From Micromonospora lupini str. Lupac 08 (GTDB lineage: Bacteria; Actinomycetota; Actinomycetes; Mycobacteriales; Micromonosporaceae): a stretch of 64,000 nt of DNA. The stretch covers positions 396,738 through 460,737 of the forward strand of contig NZ_HF570108.1 in the NCBI RefSeq assembly GCF_000297395.2, written 5' to 3'. This document shows, one piece after another, positions 1 through 10,634 of this stretch. Position 1 is the first letter of the stretch. Every line of letters begins with the position of its first letter. Under the pieces are notes generated by a model. That model made no database searches. It was not told the origin of the DNA and saw only the letters and a program-made list of their open reading frames with translations. Made by a program: the position numbers and the translations under genes.

Positions 1-19
1 GGTGGTGCGGGATCAGTGG

Positions 20-2467
20 TCAGCTGATCTTGATCTTCATCGAGGTGCCGTCCTGCTCCAGAACCTGGATCTTGACACCGGTCGCGGGGAGCTTGACGCC
101 GTGGTTCGGCAGCTCCTCGTAGAAGTACTTCTTGGTGTCGTTGAACACGGGCTCCGCATCCTGGCCGCGGATGTACTGCGGCTGGCTGTTGAGGTGCAGG
201 GTGAACGAGTCGGCCTTCTTGAGGCTGAACGGTGCGTCGTACACCTGGACCCGGGCGCGCCACGGAGCGCCGGTCAGGTTGTAGATCGGGCGCGGGTGCG
301 CGTCGATGTACAGGTTCCGACCCTCACCCGGGTGACCACCCGGGTTGTTGACCGGGTCGTACGGCGCGGTGTTGTTGTCGGAGAACCGGGTGTTCCAGTA
401 CGAGATGAGCAGGCCCTCCTGGTACGCGTAGTGGTCCACGTAGTCCGGGCGGGTGTTCGAGTAACCGAAGAAGTACGGGCCCGTCTTCAGGTACTTGTCG
501 TACGAGACGTACGACCGGTTACCGGCGATGTAGTAGTTGTCGAACAGCCGGGTGTAGGTCGCACCGACCACCTCGAACTTCTCGAGGGTCCAGCCGGCGT
601 CGGTCTCGGCGCCATCGCTGAACACGGTCTGGCCGTCGGCGGTCACGGTGATCGCGTCACCGAAGAAGCCGCCCTCGGAGACGCCACCGTCGGTGACGTA
701 GTGCAGGCGGATCTGCGCCACCTTGCCGGCGACCGAGGTGAGCGGGATGTTGATGTCCGCCCATGCGCCGTTGCTGGTGCCGTCGAGGGCCGGGCGGCCC
801 GCGCCGTCGACGCCGATCGGCTCACCGTTGACGGTGCCGTCCAGGTCGGACCAGGTCTGGCCGCCGTCCGTGGACGCCTCGAAGTACAGGTAGTCGTAGT
901 TCTCCTCGATGCTGTACTTGCCCTTCAGCGACAGCGCCGCGGCGGACTTGCCGGTGAGGTCGAACGTCCTCGTCATCTTGCTGTCGAGGTCGTCCTCGTT
1001 ACCGGAGAAGTACTGCTTCGAGCCCTCGAACGGAGGGCCGTAGTTGAACGTGTACTCCCGCTGCGGAAGCACCACCACCGCGGCCTGCGCCTTGGCGGAG
1101 TTGTACTCCTGCGGGCCGAGCGGCAGCGTGCGCTTCTGGCCCGCGACCACGACCTCGTAGTCGAGCCAGCCGAGCTGGAGCTTGTTCCACGCACCGAGGT
1201 CGCCGCCCCGGTCGCCGATCGCCGGGTCGTTCTTCGCGCCGAGCCGGCTCTGGGCCATCAGGGTCCAGTGCTCGTTGTTGTTGTCCGCGGGGCCGTAGTC
1301 GTCCGGCAGGCCCAGGTCGTGGCCGTACTCGTGGTAGAAGACGCTGCGGCCACCGTTTTCCGGCTGGATCGTGTAGTCGCGGATCCAGACGCCGGTGTTG
1401 CCGATCTGGGTGCCACCGATCGGGAAGTTCGGCGGACCCACCGGGGAGCTGTTGAAGGCCGACCAACGGTGGCTCCAGATGGCGTCCTCGCCCTGCTGCG
1501 GGTCACCGTCGGCCTGGTCGCCGCCGGAGTGGACGATCTGGAAGTGGTCGATGTAGCCGTCCGACTCGTTGAAGTCGCCGTCACCGTCGTAGTCGAACCG
1601 GTCCCACTGGTCGTAGGACCGCATCTCCTCGGCGATCTGGGCGTCCGTCCGGCCCTTGGCCTTCTGGTCGGCGACCCACTGGTTGGCGGCGTCGCGGATC
1701 AGGGCCCAGGTGTTCGAGCAGACGTTGTCGCCACAGACGGCGGGGTCGCCGGTCGGGTCGTCGTCGGCCTTCGGGTCGTCGGAACGACCGTAGCGGGCCT
1801 CGTTGTACGGGACCTTGACCCAGTCGGTGACCTGGCCGTCGACCGTGTACCGCCCGGAGGACTGGGCCTCGTAGTACTGCTTCAGCGACTCGTCGCCCGG
1901 GTTGGTGCCGAAGTACAGCTGGCGGAAGTGGTCCGGGCTGAAGTCCGGCTGCCAGATGGTGGAGTTGTCCACGGCCCGGTTGGGCTGCGGGATCTTGTTG
2001 TGCAGCGGCCCGCTGAAGGTCGTCGGACCGGCGATGTTCGGGTCCGTGTCCTTGTCCGGGTAGGACGGGTGCCGCTGGTCCCCGAACTCGGCCAGGATCA
2101 CGAAGATCTTGTCGGTCCGCTCACGCTGAAGCTCGACGTACTGGTCCTGGGTTGCCGGAGCGCCGGCGGTCCGGGCGTTGGCGTTGGTGGCCGTCTTGCC
2201 GACCTGGCCAACCTTGACGACCGTGCTGCCGTTGCGCTGAATCGGCTTGCTGCGCCCACTCAACACGTCGCTGAGACCCTGCTCCCGCAGTTCGCGGCGC
2301 TTGTCCTCGAGCTTGTCGGGAAGTTCGTCCTTCAGTGCCTGCGGTTCGGCGGCAGACGAAGCTGCTGCCGGCAGTTTGGGCTGAGGCGCCGCCGAGGCGG
2401 ACGGGCCGAAAGCCAGGCCTGTCGCCGTCAGTGAGAGCCCGAGCAGACCCACTGCGACTTTGCGCAC
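20..2467 (-). CDS. Secreted M6-family (immune inhibitor A-like) metalloprotease
   Basis: Zinc metalloprotease of 815 residues, exported and probably released outside the cell. The GTG start at 2467 is chosen because GGAGG lies 6 nt upstream and the next residues form a signal peptide (RK, hydrophobic stretch, ASA-A cleavage near residue 26). An upstream extension to 2647 lacks both. The zinc site HEYGHDLGLPDDYG begins at His379. An acidic DYDGDGDFNESDGYID stretch before it resembles a calcium loop. The C-terminal half looks like the beta-rich immune-inhibitor-A modules. Family members cleave host or environmental proteins; the substrate here is unknown. It is a paralogue of the next gene, which points the same way. 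Confidence 0.9.
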   Translation of the reverse strand: MRKVAVGLLGLSLTATGLAFGPSASAAPQPKLPAAASSAAEPQALKDELPDKLEDKRRELREQGLSDVLSGRSKPIQRNGSTVVKVGQVGKTATNANARTAGAPATQDQYVELQRERTDKIFVILAEFGDQRHPSYPDKDTDPNIAGPTTFSGPLHNKIPQPNRAVDNSTIWQPDFSPDHFRQLYFGTNPGDESLKQYYEAQSSGRYTVDGQVTDWVKVPYNEARYGRSDDPKADDDPTGDPAVCGDNVCSNTWALIRDAANQWVADQKAKGRTDAQIAEEMRSYDQWDRFDYDGDGDFNESDGYIDHFQIVHSGGDQADGDPQQGEDAIWSHRWSAFNSSPVGPPNFPIGGTQIGNTGVWIRDYTIQPENGGRSVFYHEYGHDLGLPDDYGPADNNNEHWTLMAQSRLGAKNDPAIGDRGGDLGAWNKLQLGWLDYEVVVAGQKRTLPLGPQEYNSAKAQAAVVVLPQREYTFNYGPPFEGSKQYFSGNEDDLDSKMTRTFDLTGKSAAALSLKGKYSIEENYDYLYFEASTDGGQTWSDLDGTVNGEPIGVDGAGRPALDGTSNGAWADINIPLTSVAGKVAQIRLHYVTDGGVSEGGFFGDAITVTADGQTVFSDGAETDAGWTLEKFEVVGATYTRLFDNYYIAGNRSYVSYDKYLKTGPYFFGYSNTRPDYVDHYAYQEGLLISYWNTRFSDNNTAPYDPVNNPGGHPGEGRNLYIDAHPRPIYNLTGAPWRARVQVYDAPFSLKKADSFTLHLNSQPQYIRGQDAEPVFNDTKKYFYEELPNHGVKLPATGVKIQVLEQDGTSMKIKIS

Positions 2468-2526
2468 GTGGTACCTCCGGTGTGAGGGAACCGGCCCAAC
2501 GGGGGTGAGGGCCGGCGATAGATCGA

Positions 2527-2540
2527 TCCCACTAGTGGGA
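2527..2540. promoter_or_regulatory. 14-bp perfect palindrome upstream of the first M6 protease gene
   Basis: TCCCACTAGTGGGA is a perfect inverted repeat about 60 bp upstream of the GTG start of the first protease gene. Its position suits an operator near the promoter. No regulator is assigned. The rest of the 2468-2783 gap holds only this site and the terminator of the neighbouring gene. Confidence 0.35.
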
Positions 2541-2725
2541 CCAATGGTGAACATAGACACTGCCGGGACGGGTGGGAAGATGCGCGCGTCGATTTGTTGC
2601 AAGATTTTGTTGGGAATGCTTTCCACCGTCACACCCCTGCGCTTCATCAGCGCACGAACCAGGCTGCTCAGGGCGTGAGTGTGAACAGCGATGTATTTCG
2701 ATCAATAAGATCGGACGTACGACAG

Positions 2726-2757
2726 TGGGGCCGGCGGCGTTCCCGCCACCGGCCCCA
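2726..2757 (-). terminator. Terminator of the second M6 protease gene
   Basis: A GC-rich hairpin follows the stop codon of the leftward protease gene at 2784. The outer arms TGGGGCCGG and CCGGCCCCA pair perfectly, and GGCG/CGCC pair inside after one mismatch. There is no clear T-tract, as is common in high-GC actinobacteria. Confidence 0.7.
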
Positions 2758-2783
2758 CCATCAGTTCTTGATCAGTAAAACAG

Positions 2784-5576
2784 TTACTTCTTCGCCGGGG
2801 TGACGAAGATCGTCGCGGACGTGTTGTCCCGCGCCGTCTTGCGGATCGTCAACGAGACGCCGTTCTGCACGCCCGCGTCGCCCGGGTTACCGGTGCCGAG
2901 CACGATCGCACCGCCGCCCAGCGTCGTGCCGTAGAACTCCGGCGCCGGGCTGCCGTCCGGGTTGGTGACCCGGGTGGTGTACGGCGCGTTGCCACGCGAC
3001 GGCACCACCACGGAGGCGTCGTTGTCCCGCGCGTACGGAGCACCGTCGCGCATCTCGATGCCCGGGTACCAGCCCTTGGCGTCGGTGAAGGACTTCACCG
3101 GCGCCTGCGCCTTGAACTTCGTGCAGTACGCGCTGTACGGCTCGTCCGCGGCCTCCAGGCACTCCGTGAAGGGGTACGTCTTCTGGAGGGTGAACGCCGC
3201 GTTGGCCGACTGCGGACGGCTGGGCAGGTTGTCCGTCACCGACGGGTCCTTCTCCGCGGCCGTGCCGGTGCGCCGGTACGGGTCGAAGTGCGAGTCCACG
3301 ATGAGCAGCCCGCCCTTCGCGCCGTAGCTGGGCAGCGCGGTCATCTGCGCGGTGACGTGGTTGACGTCGCCGAGCGCGCTGTCCCGGTACCACACCAGCA
3401 TGCCCGGGGCGTTGTAGGAGATCCGGTCGACCTTCCACGCCTCGTGCGAGTAGATGGTGTCGTAGGCGTACTTCAGGCCCTTGTCGAAGCCGTCGAAGTT
3501 GCGCCACTCGGCCAGGTAGTACTGCGCGTGGGTCTCGGTGCCGCTGGAGACCTTCCAGCCCCCGCCGGTGGTGTCGACGAAGGTGCCGCCGGTGGCCGTC
3601 CAGCCGTTGGCGCCGCCCTCCACGTCGTCACTCCAGGTGGTGGCGCCGCCGCCGGTGACCGAGAAGTCGTCGGCGAACCAGTTGCGCTCCTCGAACGCCT
3701 CGTCGGTGGCCTGGCGCAGCCGCAGCTGCACGGTCGTGCCCGCGTACGCCGACAGGTCGACGTAGTCGTGGCGCCAGCCGTCGGTGCTGCCGGTCAGGCC
3801 GTACTTCTTGCCGCCGAAGTCGTTCATCCGGCCGTTCGGGTCCTGGTAGTCGTCCGGGGTGGTGACGACGGCGCCGCCCTCGGCGTACACCTTCTGCTCG
3901 GTCCAGGACGCGCCGCCGTCGGTCGACAGCTCGACGAAGCCGTAGTCCCAGTCCTCCTCGATGATGTAGTTGTTCCACATCCAGAACTTGGCGTCCGCGG
4001 CGTTGGGCACCTCGACCGAGCGGCTCAGCTTGACGTCGGCCCACTCCTGGTCGTTGTTGCTGTGCCACATCTTCGTGCCGCTGTGCGGCGTGGCAAGCGT
4101 CGTCACCTTGTCCGGCAGGTCGATCTTGATGCCGTCCTCGGAGTCGATAGGCGTCCGCGAGGTCTGCCCGAGCTTCACCTCACGCGGGTTGGAGCCGGGG
4201 CGGATGGTCAGCGGGTCGGCCCAGCCGAGCACCCACTTGTCCCAGATGCCCATGTGCGTCGGCAGCGCCTGGAAGACCTCACCCGAGTGCGAGCCCGAGG
4301 CCATCAGGTCCCAGAAGTCGATGTCGGAGTCGGCGTTGCCGGACGTGTCGTAGAGGTCGGGCAGACCCAGGTCGTGGCCGAACTCGTGGGCGAAGACACC
4401 GACGCCGGCGTCCTCCGGCTGCACGATGTAGTTCGACACCTTCAGGTTCGTGCCCGGGATGCTGTAGCCACCGGCGACAGTGGACGAGTGCGCCCAGACG
4501 GCGTAGACGCCCTGGTCGCCGCCGCCACGCGACTTGCCCTGCCCGGCGTGCACCAGCACGAGGTGGTCGATCACGCCGTCCGGCTCGAAGAGGTTGCCGT
4601 CACCGTCGCGGTCGGCCTGGTCCTCCTTGTCGTAGTCGGCCCACGGGAAGCTCGGGTCCTTGGCGGCGAGCGCGTCGATCGCGTCGGTCGCCAGTCGGCC
4701 TGCGCCGGCCGGGTTGTCCGGGTGACCGTTCATCGACTGCTCCCGGCCGGGAACCCAGTTGCCGTCCTCGTCCTTGGTGCAGCGGTTGGCGGCGTACCAG
4801 CCCTCGGAGTGCGGCACGCTGATCCACGGGCTGGCCTGCCCGTCGACCGTGTACGCGTTCTTGGACATCTCCAGGTACATGTTGTGCATGGTCCGCCCGG
4901 AGATGTCGATGCCCTTCTTGCCGTCCGGGCCCTTCATGTCCTTGCGGATCCGCTCGGTGATGCCCTTCTTGCTGTACAGCATCTTGTCGTAGTGCTGCGG
5001 CGAGAAGTCCGGCACCCACATCGAGTTGTTGTCCTCGTGCGGCAGCGTCGCCGGGTTCGGGATGGTGTTGTGCTTCGGTCCGTTCTGCACGGTGCCGGGC
5101 ACACAGGTGCGGTCCTCGAACACCGTCTTCGGGACCATCACGCCGGTGAAGTCGTCGTTCGCCTTGTCGTTGAACTCGACGAGCAGCGTCAGCAGCTTCG
5201 CCGTCTGCGTGGTGGGCGACTGCTTGATCTGCCGCGGGCTCTTGCCCGTCTTGATCGACTTGGCTTCGATCTGCGCGAGCTGGCGCGCGGTCACCGGGTT
5301 GCCCCGGGCGTGCTTCTGGTCGAACGCCCGCGCCGAGTCGACGGCGGGGGTGTAGACGCCACCCTTGCCCTTGACCTCACGGCCGGTGGTGTCCGTCTGC
5401 ACCTCGGGCTCGGCGTAGTTGATGTAGTACTCGTCGGCCCCGATCACCGCCCGGGGGGTGGTGGACGGCTGCGCCGACGCACTTCCACTCACGGTCAGTG
5501 AGGTGGCCGCGAGGGCGATGACGGGTAGCGCGACGAGTAGTCGTCGACGTGACCCCGGATGGGAGTTTCTGTTCAT
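2784..5576 (-). CDS. Secreted M6-family (immune inhibitor A-like) metalloprotease, second copy
   Basis: A 930-residue zinc metalloprotease paralogous to the neighbouring gene. The ATG at 5576 is preceded by GGAG at a good distance and begins a long signal peptide (RRRLLVALPVIALAATSL, then SGSASA before QPS). The zinc motif HEFGHDLGLPDLYD starts at His397, after a DRDGDGNLFEPDG calcium-like loop. The C-terminal region contains repeated beta-sandwich-like segments with WSDDVEGGANGW, typical of the immune inhibitor A family. It has its own terminator and a 240-bp upstream gap, so it is probably transcribed separately. The 5577-5765 leader has a hairpin CGAGGTC/GACCTCG at 5640-5657 but no promoter that can be called with confidence. 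Confidence 0.9.
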   Translation of the reverse strand: MNRNSHPGSRRRLLVALPVIALAATSLTVSGSASAQPSTTPRAVIGADEYYINYAEPEVQTDTTGREVKGKGGVYTPAVDSARAFDQKHARGNPVTARQLAQIEAKSIKTGKSPRQIKQSPTTQTAKLLTLLVEFNDKANDDFTGVMVPKTVFEDRTCVPGTVQNGPKHNTIPNPATLPHEDNNSMWVPDFSPQHYDKMLYSKKGITERIRKDMKGPDGKKGIDISGRTMHNMYLEMSKNAYTVDGQASPWISVPHSEGWYAANRCTKDEDGNWVPGREQSMNGHPDNPAGAGRLATDAIDALAAKDPSFPWADYDKEDQADRDGDGNLFEPDGVIDHLVLVHAGQGKSRGGGDQGVYAVWAHSSTVAGGYSIPGTNLKVSNYIVQPEDAGVGVFAHEFGHDLGLPDLYDTSGNADSDIDFWDLMASGSHSGEVFQALPTHMGIWDKWVLGWADPLTIRPGSNPREVKLGQTSRTPIDSEDGIKIDLPDKVTTLATPHSGTKMWHSNNDQEWADVKLSRSVEVPNAADAKFWMWNNYIIEEDWDYGFVELSTDGGASWTEQKVYAEGGAVVTTPDDYQDPNGRMNDFGGKKYGLTGSTDGWRHDYVDLSAYAGTTVQLRLRQATDEAFEERNWFADDFSVTGGGATTWSDDVEGGANGWTATGGTFVDTTGGGWKVSSGTETHAQYYLAEWRNFDGFDKGLKYAYDTIYSHEAWKVDRISYNAPGMLVWYRDSALGDVNHVTAQMTALPSYGAKGGLLIVDSHFDPYRRTGTAAEKDPSVTDNLPSRPQSANAAFTLQKTYPFTECLEAADEPYSAYCTKFKAQAPVKSFTDAKGWYPGIEMRDGAPYARDNDASVVVPSRGNAPYTTRVTNPDGSPAPEFYGTTLGGGAIVLGTGNPGDAGVQNGVSLTIRKTARDNTSATIFVTPAKK

Positions 5577-5765
5577 GCCGCTCCGTTTCTCGGGCATGGG
5601 CGGAGGAAGCCGGCCGGCTCCGGGCGCGCGGAGACGCATCGAGGTCAGCCGACCTCGTGAAACTAAATGAGAAACACGGCGAACGGCGGGAACGTGATGG
5701 AGGCGTTATTCGTCCAACCACCCGCGGCGGGTCGCGAGGTGTGGTCGTACCTCCACAAAAGATGA

Positions 5766-5801
5766 CGATGGGTGACGGTCCGTCCGGACCGTCACCCATC
5801 G
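5766..5801 (-). terminator. Terminator of acsA
   Basis: A perfect 16-bp stem (left arm 5766-5781, right arm 5786-5801) with a GTCC tetraloop lies 18 bp after the acsA stop codon. It could also insulate the protease gene that follows. Confidence 0.8.
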
Positions 5802-5818
5802 ATGGTGTACGCCTGTCG

Positions 5819-7783
<1,965 letters not shown>

Positions 7784-7949
7784 GCCGTGACTCCTCGTCC
7801 TCGGGGTGACCTGCGTCTCGCTGGGCCTGAGGGTAGTCGCGGGGTCCCCGGCCGGCGACCGCTGCCCACCCCGTCGCGCCGAGTGGCCCCCGCCGCGCGC
7901 CCGACGGCCCACCCGCCCCGCCCGGGCCTCACCCGGCGTGCCCGACCTC

Positions 7950-8220
7950 GCCCGAGCGGCCGGCGAGCCTTGATCGACACGGCCCGTCTGGCCCGGGGCG
8001 TCGTCCGGCCTCGCCCAGGCGGTCCAGGGCCTTGATCGACACGGGTTCCGTCCTCGGCCAGGCGGTCCAGGGCCTTCATCGACGCGGGTCCGGCCTCGGC
8101 CAGGCGGCCCAGGGCCTTCATCGACGCGGGTCCGGCCCCGGCCAGGCGGCCCAGGGCCTTGATCGACGCGCGTCCGGCCCCGGCCAGGCGGCCCAGGGCC
8201 TTGATCCACACGGGTTCCGT
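7950..8220. repeat. Tandem 42-43 bp repeat, five copies plus a degenerate one, upstream of acsA
   Basis: Units begin at 8018 (43 bp), 8061, 8103, 8145 (42 bp each) and 8187 (partial), each with the core GGGCCTTSATCGAC. A degenerate copy lies near 7950-7980. The array sits in the 643-bp gap between acsA and the divergent Fic-like gene, so the acsA promoter lies in or beyond it. The repeats read open in several frames, which explains spurious ORFs here. The rest of the gap (7784-7949 and 8221-8426) shows no gene or clear site. Confidence 0.85.
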
Positions 8221-8426
8221 GAAATCGCGGTATCCGGGCCGGTCTGACACCGCGGTTTCCCTGATGTCGTGTTGACCTTGCCCGGCGCCGAACGGGTGGG
8301 CCGAGGCCGAGGGCCGCGGGCCGGCGATCAGTCGCCGGGCGGCCGGGCCGGGCCGGCGGGGTGGCCCGGGTCGCGTTGCGGGCGGGTGCGGCCTGGCGGG
8401 CCGGGTCGGGTCGCTAGCGTGGCGGG

Positions 8427-9173
8427 ATGACCACCGACCCGCTCGCCCCGCTGCTCGCGCTCGCCGACGTCGCCGCCGCCGTCGACCGGGCCCGTGAGCG
8501 CTTCGACCAGGCGCTCGGGCACCGCGCGCTGCGCCGCAACGGTGGCCAGGTCGCGGCCGAGGTCAGCCTCCGGTCGGCGGTGGCCAGCGCCGCGCTCGAG
8601 GGCGCCGTGCACGAGCGTGAGGAGGTCCGGGCCGGCACCGTCACCGACCCGGTGCTCCAGGGGGCACTGCGGGTCGCCGGGGCGCTGCCCGGCCTGAGCG
8701 AACTCTGGCCGAAGGCCCCCCGGCAGGCACTCGCCCGGCTGCACGTCCTCGCCGCCCGCGACATCGTGACGGAGGCCGAGCTGGGCCGACCGGTGGCCGA
8801 CCCGGTGGTCGCGGCCCGCCTCGACGGGCTCGCCGGTCTGGTGGCCGGCGGCACGAAGGTCTCCCCGCTGGTGCTCGCCGCTGTCGTACACGGAGAGTTG
8901 TTGAACCTGCGTCCGTTCGCCGGGCCGTCCGGCGTGGTGGCGCGCGGCGCCGCCCGGCTGGTGCTGCTCGCCAGCGGCCTCGACCCGCGCGGCCTGCTCG
9001 GCGTCGACGTCGGTCACCGGGAACGGGAGCCCGAGTACGTGGGCTCGGCCGGCGCGTTCGCCACCGGCACCCCGGACGGGCTGCGCTCCTGGCTACGGCA
9101 CTACATGGCGGCCGTCGAGGTCGGCGCCGACCAGCTCAGCGCGATCGGCGACGAGGTCCTCGCCGCCGCCTGA
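8427..9173 (+). CDS. Fic-domain-like protein with degenerate catalytic motif
   Basis: A 248-residue alpha-helical protein. Fic enzymes transfer AMP or similar groups to target hydroxyls using HPFxDGNGRxxR. Here the matching segment is RPFAGPSGVVAR (residues 162-173): the catalytic His is Arg, and the DGN loop and first Arg are gone, so classical AMP transfer is unlikely. By contrast a SAALEG segment (residues 54-59) fits the SxxxEG autoinhibitory motif of Fic proteins. The Fic assignment is therefore an inference from two short motifs and spacing. The ATG at 8427 has only a weak GGCGGG upstream. A gene at this place is conserved in related genomes next to acs. Confidence 0.6.
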   Translation: MTTDPLAPLLALADVAAAVDRARERFDQALGHRALRRNGGQVAAEVSLRSAVASAALEGAVHEREEVRAGTVTDPVLQGALRVAGALPGLSELWPKAPRQALARLHVLAARDIVTEAELGRPVADPVVAARLDGLAGLVAGGTKVSPLVLAAVVHGELLNLRPFAGPSGVVARGAARLVLLASGLDPRGLLGVDVGHREREPEYVGSAGAFATGTPDGLRSWLRHYMAAVEVGADQLSAIGDEVLAAA

Positions 9174-9180
9174 CCGCGAC

Positions 9181-9412
9181 CGCGGCGCCGCCCGCCGCGT
9201 GAGCGCGACCGCCGCCTGACCTCGACCGCAGCCTGATGCGCCGCGCGAGCTCGATCCGCCGCGTGAGCGCGGCCCGCCGCGTGAGCGCGGCCCCTGCGTG
9301 AGCGCGGCCCGCCTCGTGCGCGGCCCGCTGTAGGAGCGCGGCCCGCCCCGTGCGCGGCTCGCTGTATGAGTGCGGCCCGCCTCGTGCGCGCGGCCCCTGC
9401 GTGAGCGCGACC
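9181..9412. repeat. Low-complexity GC-rich repeat after the Fic-like gene
   Basis: Imperfect repeats of GTGAGCGCGGCCCGCC (about 18 bp), then a 34-bp variant pair containing CGCTGTAKGAG, fill the 277-bp gap between the Fic-like gene and the convergent HAD gene. No hairpin stands out as a terminator. Short ORFs here are translated repeat and are not called. Confidence 0.75.
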
Positions 9413-9450
9413 GCGGACAAGCGGGCGGACCGCCGACGATGCGGCGAAGG

Positions 9451-10254
9451 TCAGGCGGTGGCGGCGGCGCGGGTGCGACGGTGCCGCCCGTACCAGGCGA
9501 TGCCGATGGCGACGCCCACGCCGACCCCCAGGGCTGCCGCGGCCACCGGAACGGCAGGCCGCTCCCGCCAGCGACGACCCAGCGGGATCGGATGCCGGAA
9601 CTCCAGCACCGGCCAGGCGTTCTCCGAGGCCAGCTTGCGTAGCTGCCGGTCCGGGTTGACCACGCTCGGGTGGCCCACGCACTCCAGCAGGGGACGATCG
9701 CTGTACGAGTCGGAGTAGGCGTACGAGTCGGCCAGGTCGTAGCCGCGCACGGCGGCCAGCTCGCCAACCGCCTCGACCTTGCTCGGACCGGCCGCGTAGA
9801 ACTCGACCTCGCCGCTGTACCGGCCGTCCCGCACCGCCATCCGGGTGGCGATCACGTCGGTGACCCCGAGCAGTTCGCCGATCGGCCGGACCATCTCCTC
9901 GCCGGACGCGGAGACCAGCACCACGTCCCGCCCGGCCGCCTGGTGCTCCTCGATCAGGACGGCGGCCTCGGCGTACACGTAGGGGTTGATCAGCTCGTGG
10001 AGCGTCTCCGCGACGATCTGGCGGACCTGTTCCACCTGCCAGCCCTTGCAGAGCGCGGCCAGGTAGTCCCGTGTTCGGGCCATGGTCTGCTCGTCGGTGC
10101 CGCCCAGCCGGAACATCAGCTGCGCGTACGCCGACTTGACCACGTCACGCCGGGTGATCAGCCCGTCCCGGTAGAACGGCCGACCGAACGCCAGGGCGCT
10201 CGACTTGGCGATGACGGTCTTGTCCAGATCGAAGAAAGCGGCACTTCGGCCCAC
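9451..10254 (-). CDS. HAD-IB family hydrolase with C-terminal membrane segment
   Basis: Phosphatase-type HAD enzyme of 267 residues. Motif I is FDLDKT near residue 8, motif II is the Ser in LVSASGEEM, and motif III ends in DSYAYSDSYSD with the Lys of GPSKVEA upstream. Residues about 233-252 (VPVAAAALGVGVGVAIGIAW) form a hydrophobic segment, so the enzyme is probably tail-anchored. The GTG at 10254 starts directly before motif I. Members at this position in Streptomyces are annotated as morphological-differentiation-associated; the substrate is unknown. Confidence 0.88.
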   Translation of the reverse strand: MGRSAAFFDLDKTVIAKSSALAFGRPFYRDGLITRRDVVKSAYAQLMFRLGGTDEQTMARTRDYLAALCKGWQVEQVRQIVAETLHELINPYVYAEAAVLIEEHQAAGRDVVLVSASGEEMVRPIGELLGVTDVIATRMAVRDGRYSGEVEFYAAGPSKVEAVGELAAVRGYDLADSYAYSDSYSDRPLLECVGHPSVVNPDRQLRKLASENAWPVLEFRHPIPLGRRWRERPAVPVAAAALGVGVGVAIGIAWYGRHRRTRAAATA

Positions 10255-10508
10255 GGCGCGAAAGTCTAGCCGGATGGTCTATCGTCGGCGGGTGCCCGGG
10301 GTCAGGCCACCCCTCGGACCTGCGGGCGGGTGCCTCCAACTCCGCTCGGCGTGACCGCGGTCACACTCCGCGAGGAGATTTTCGCGCTGAGTGGAGTGAA
10401 CAACACTCGACGTGACGGGCCCGCTCAGGCAGACTTGTTCGCACGACGAGCTTTCACATCCCGAAACAGACAGACCCTCGGCGGTTGCACCCCCCGTGAC
10501 CGCCGAGT

Positions 10509-10574
10509 GGTTCGGCTCGACCCCCCCGGAGCCGAACCGTCGACGACCCCCGTCTCCCCCCGACGGGGGTCGTC
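10509..10574 (-). terminator. Double hairpin terminator of the DUF4240 gene
   Basis: Two perfect hairpins follow the DUF4240 stop codon: arms GACGACCCCCGTC/GACGGGGGTCGTC (10542-10574, 13 bp) and GGTTCGGCTC/GAGCCGAACC (10509-10538, 10 bp). A third palindrome, GGGAGCGCTCCC at 10584-10595, lies between them and the stop. The remaining bases of the 10255-10634 gap should hold the HAD gene promoter; no box can be called. Confidence 0.75.
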
Positions 10575-10634
10575 CCTTTCCGGGGGAGCGCTCCCGCGCG
10601 GCGCAGCTGACCCCTCCTCCTACTGCACCGCGAG

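Noticed and set aside
3288..5501. Long open frames antisense to real genes (also 2-2434 and 51725-54883 on the + strand)
   Set aside because: They mirror well-supported protease and EccC genes, are Arg/Val/Gly-rich, and lack ribosome sites and family motifs. Long antisense frames are normal at this GC content.
7784..8209. N-terminal extension of acetyl-CoA synthetase
   Set aside because: The extension is translated tandem repeat; the ATG at 7783 has a good ribosome site and gives the normal family length.
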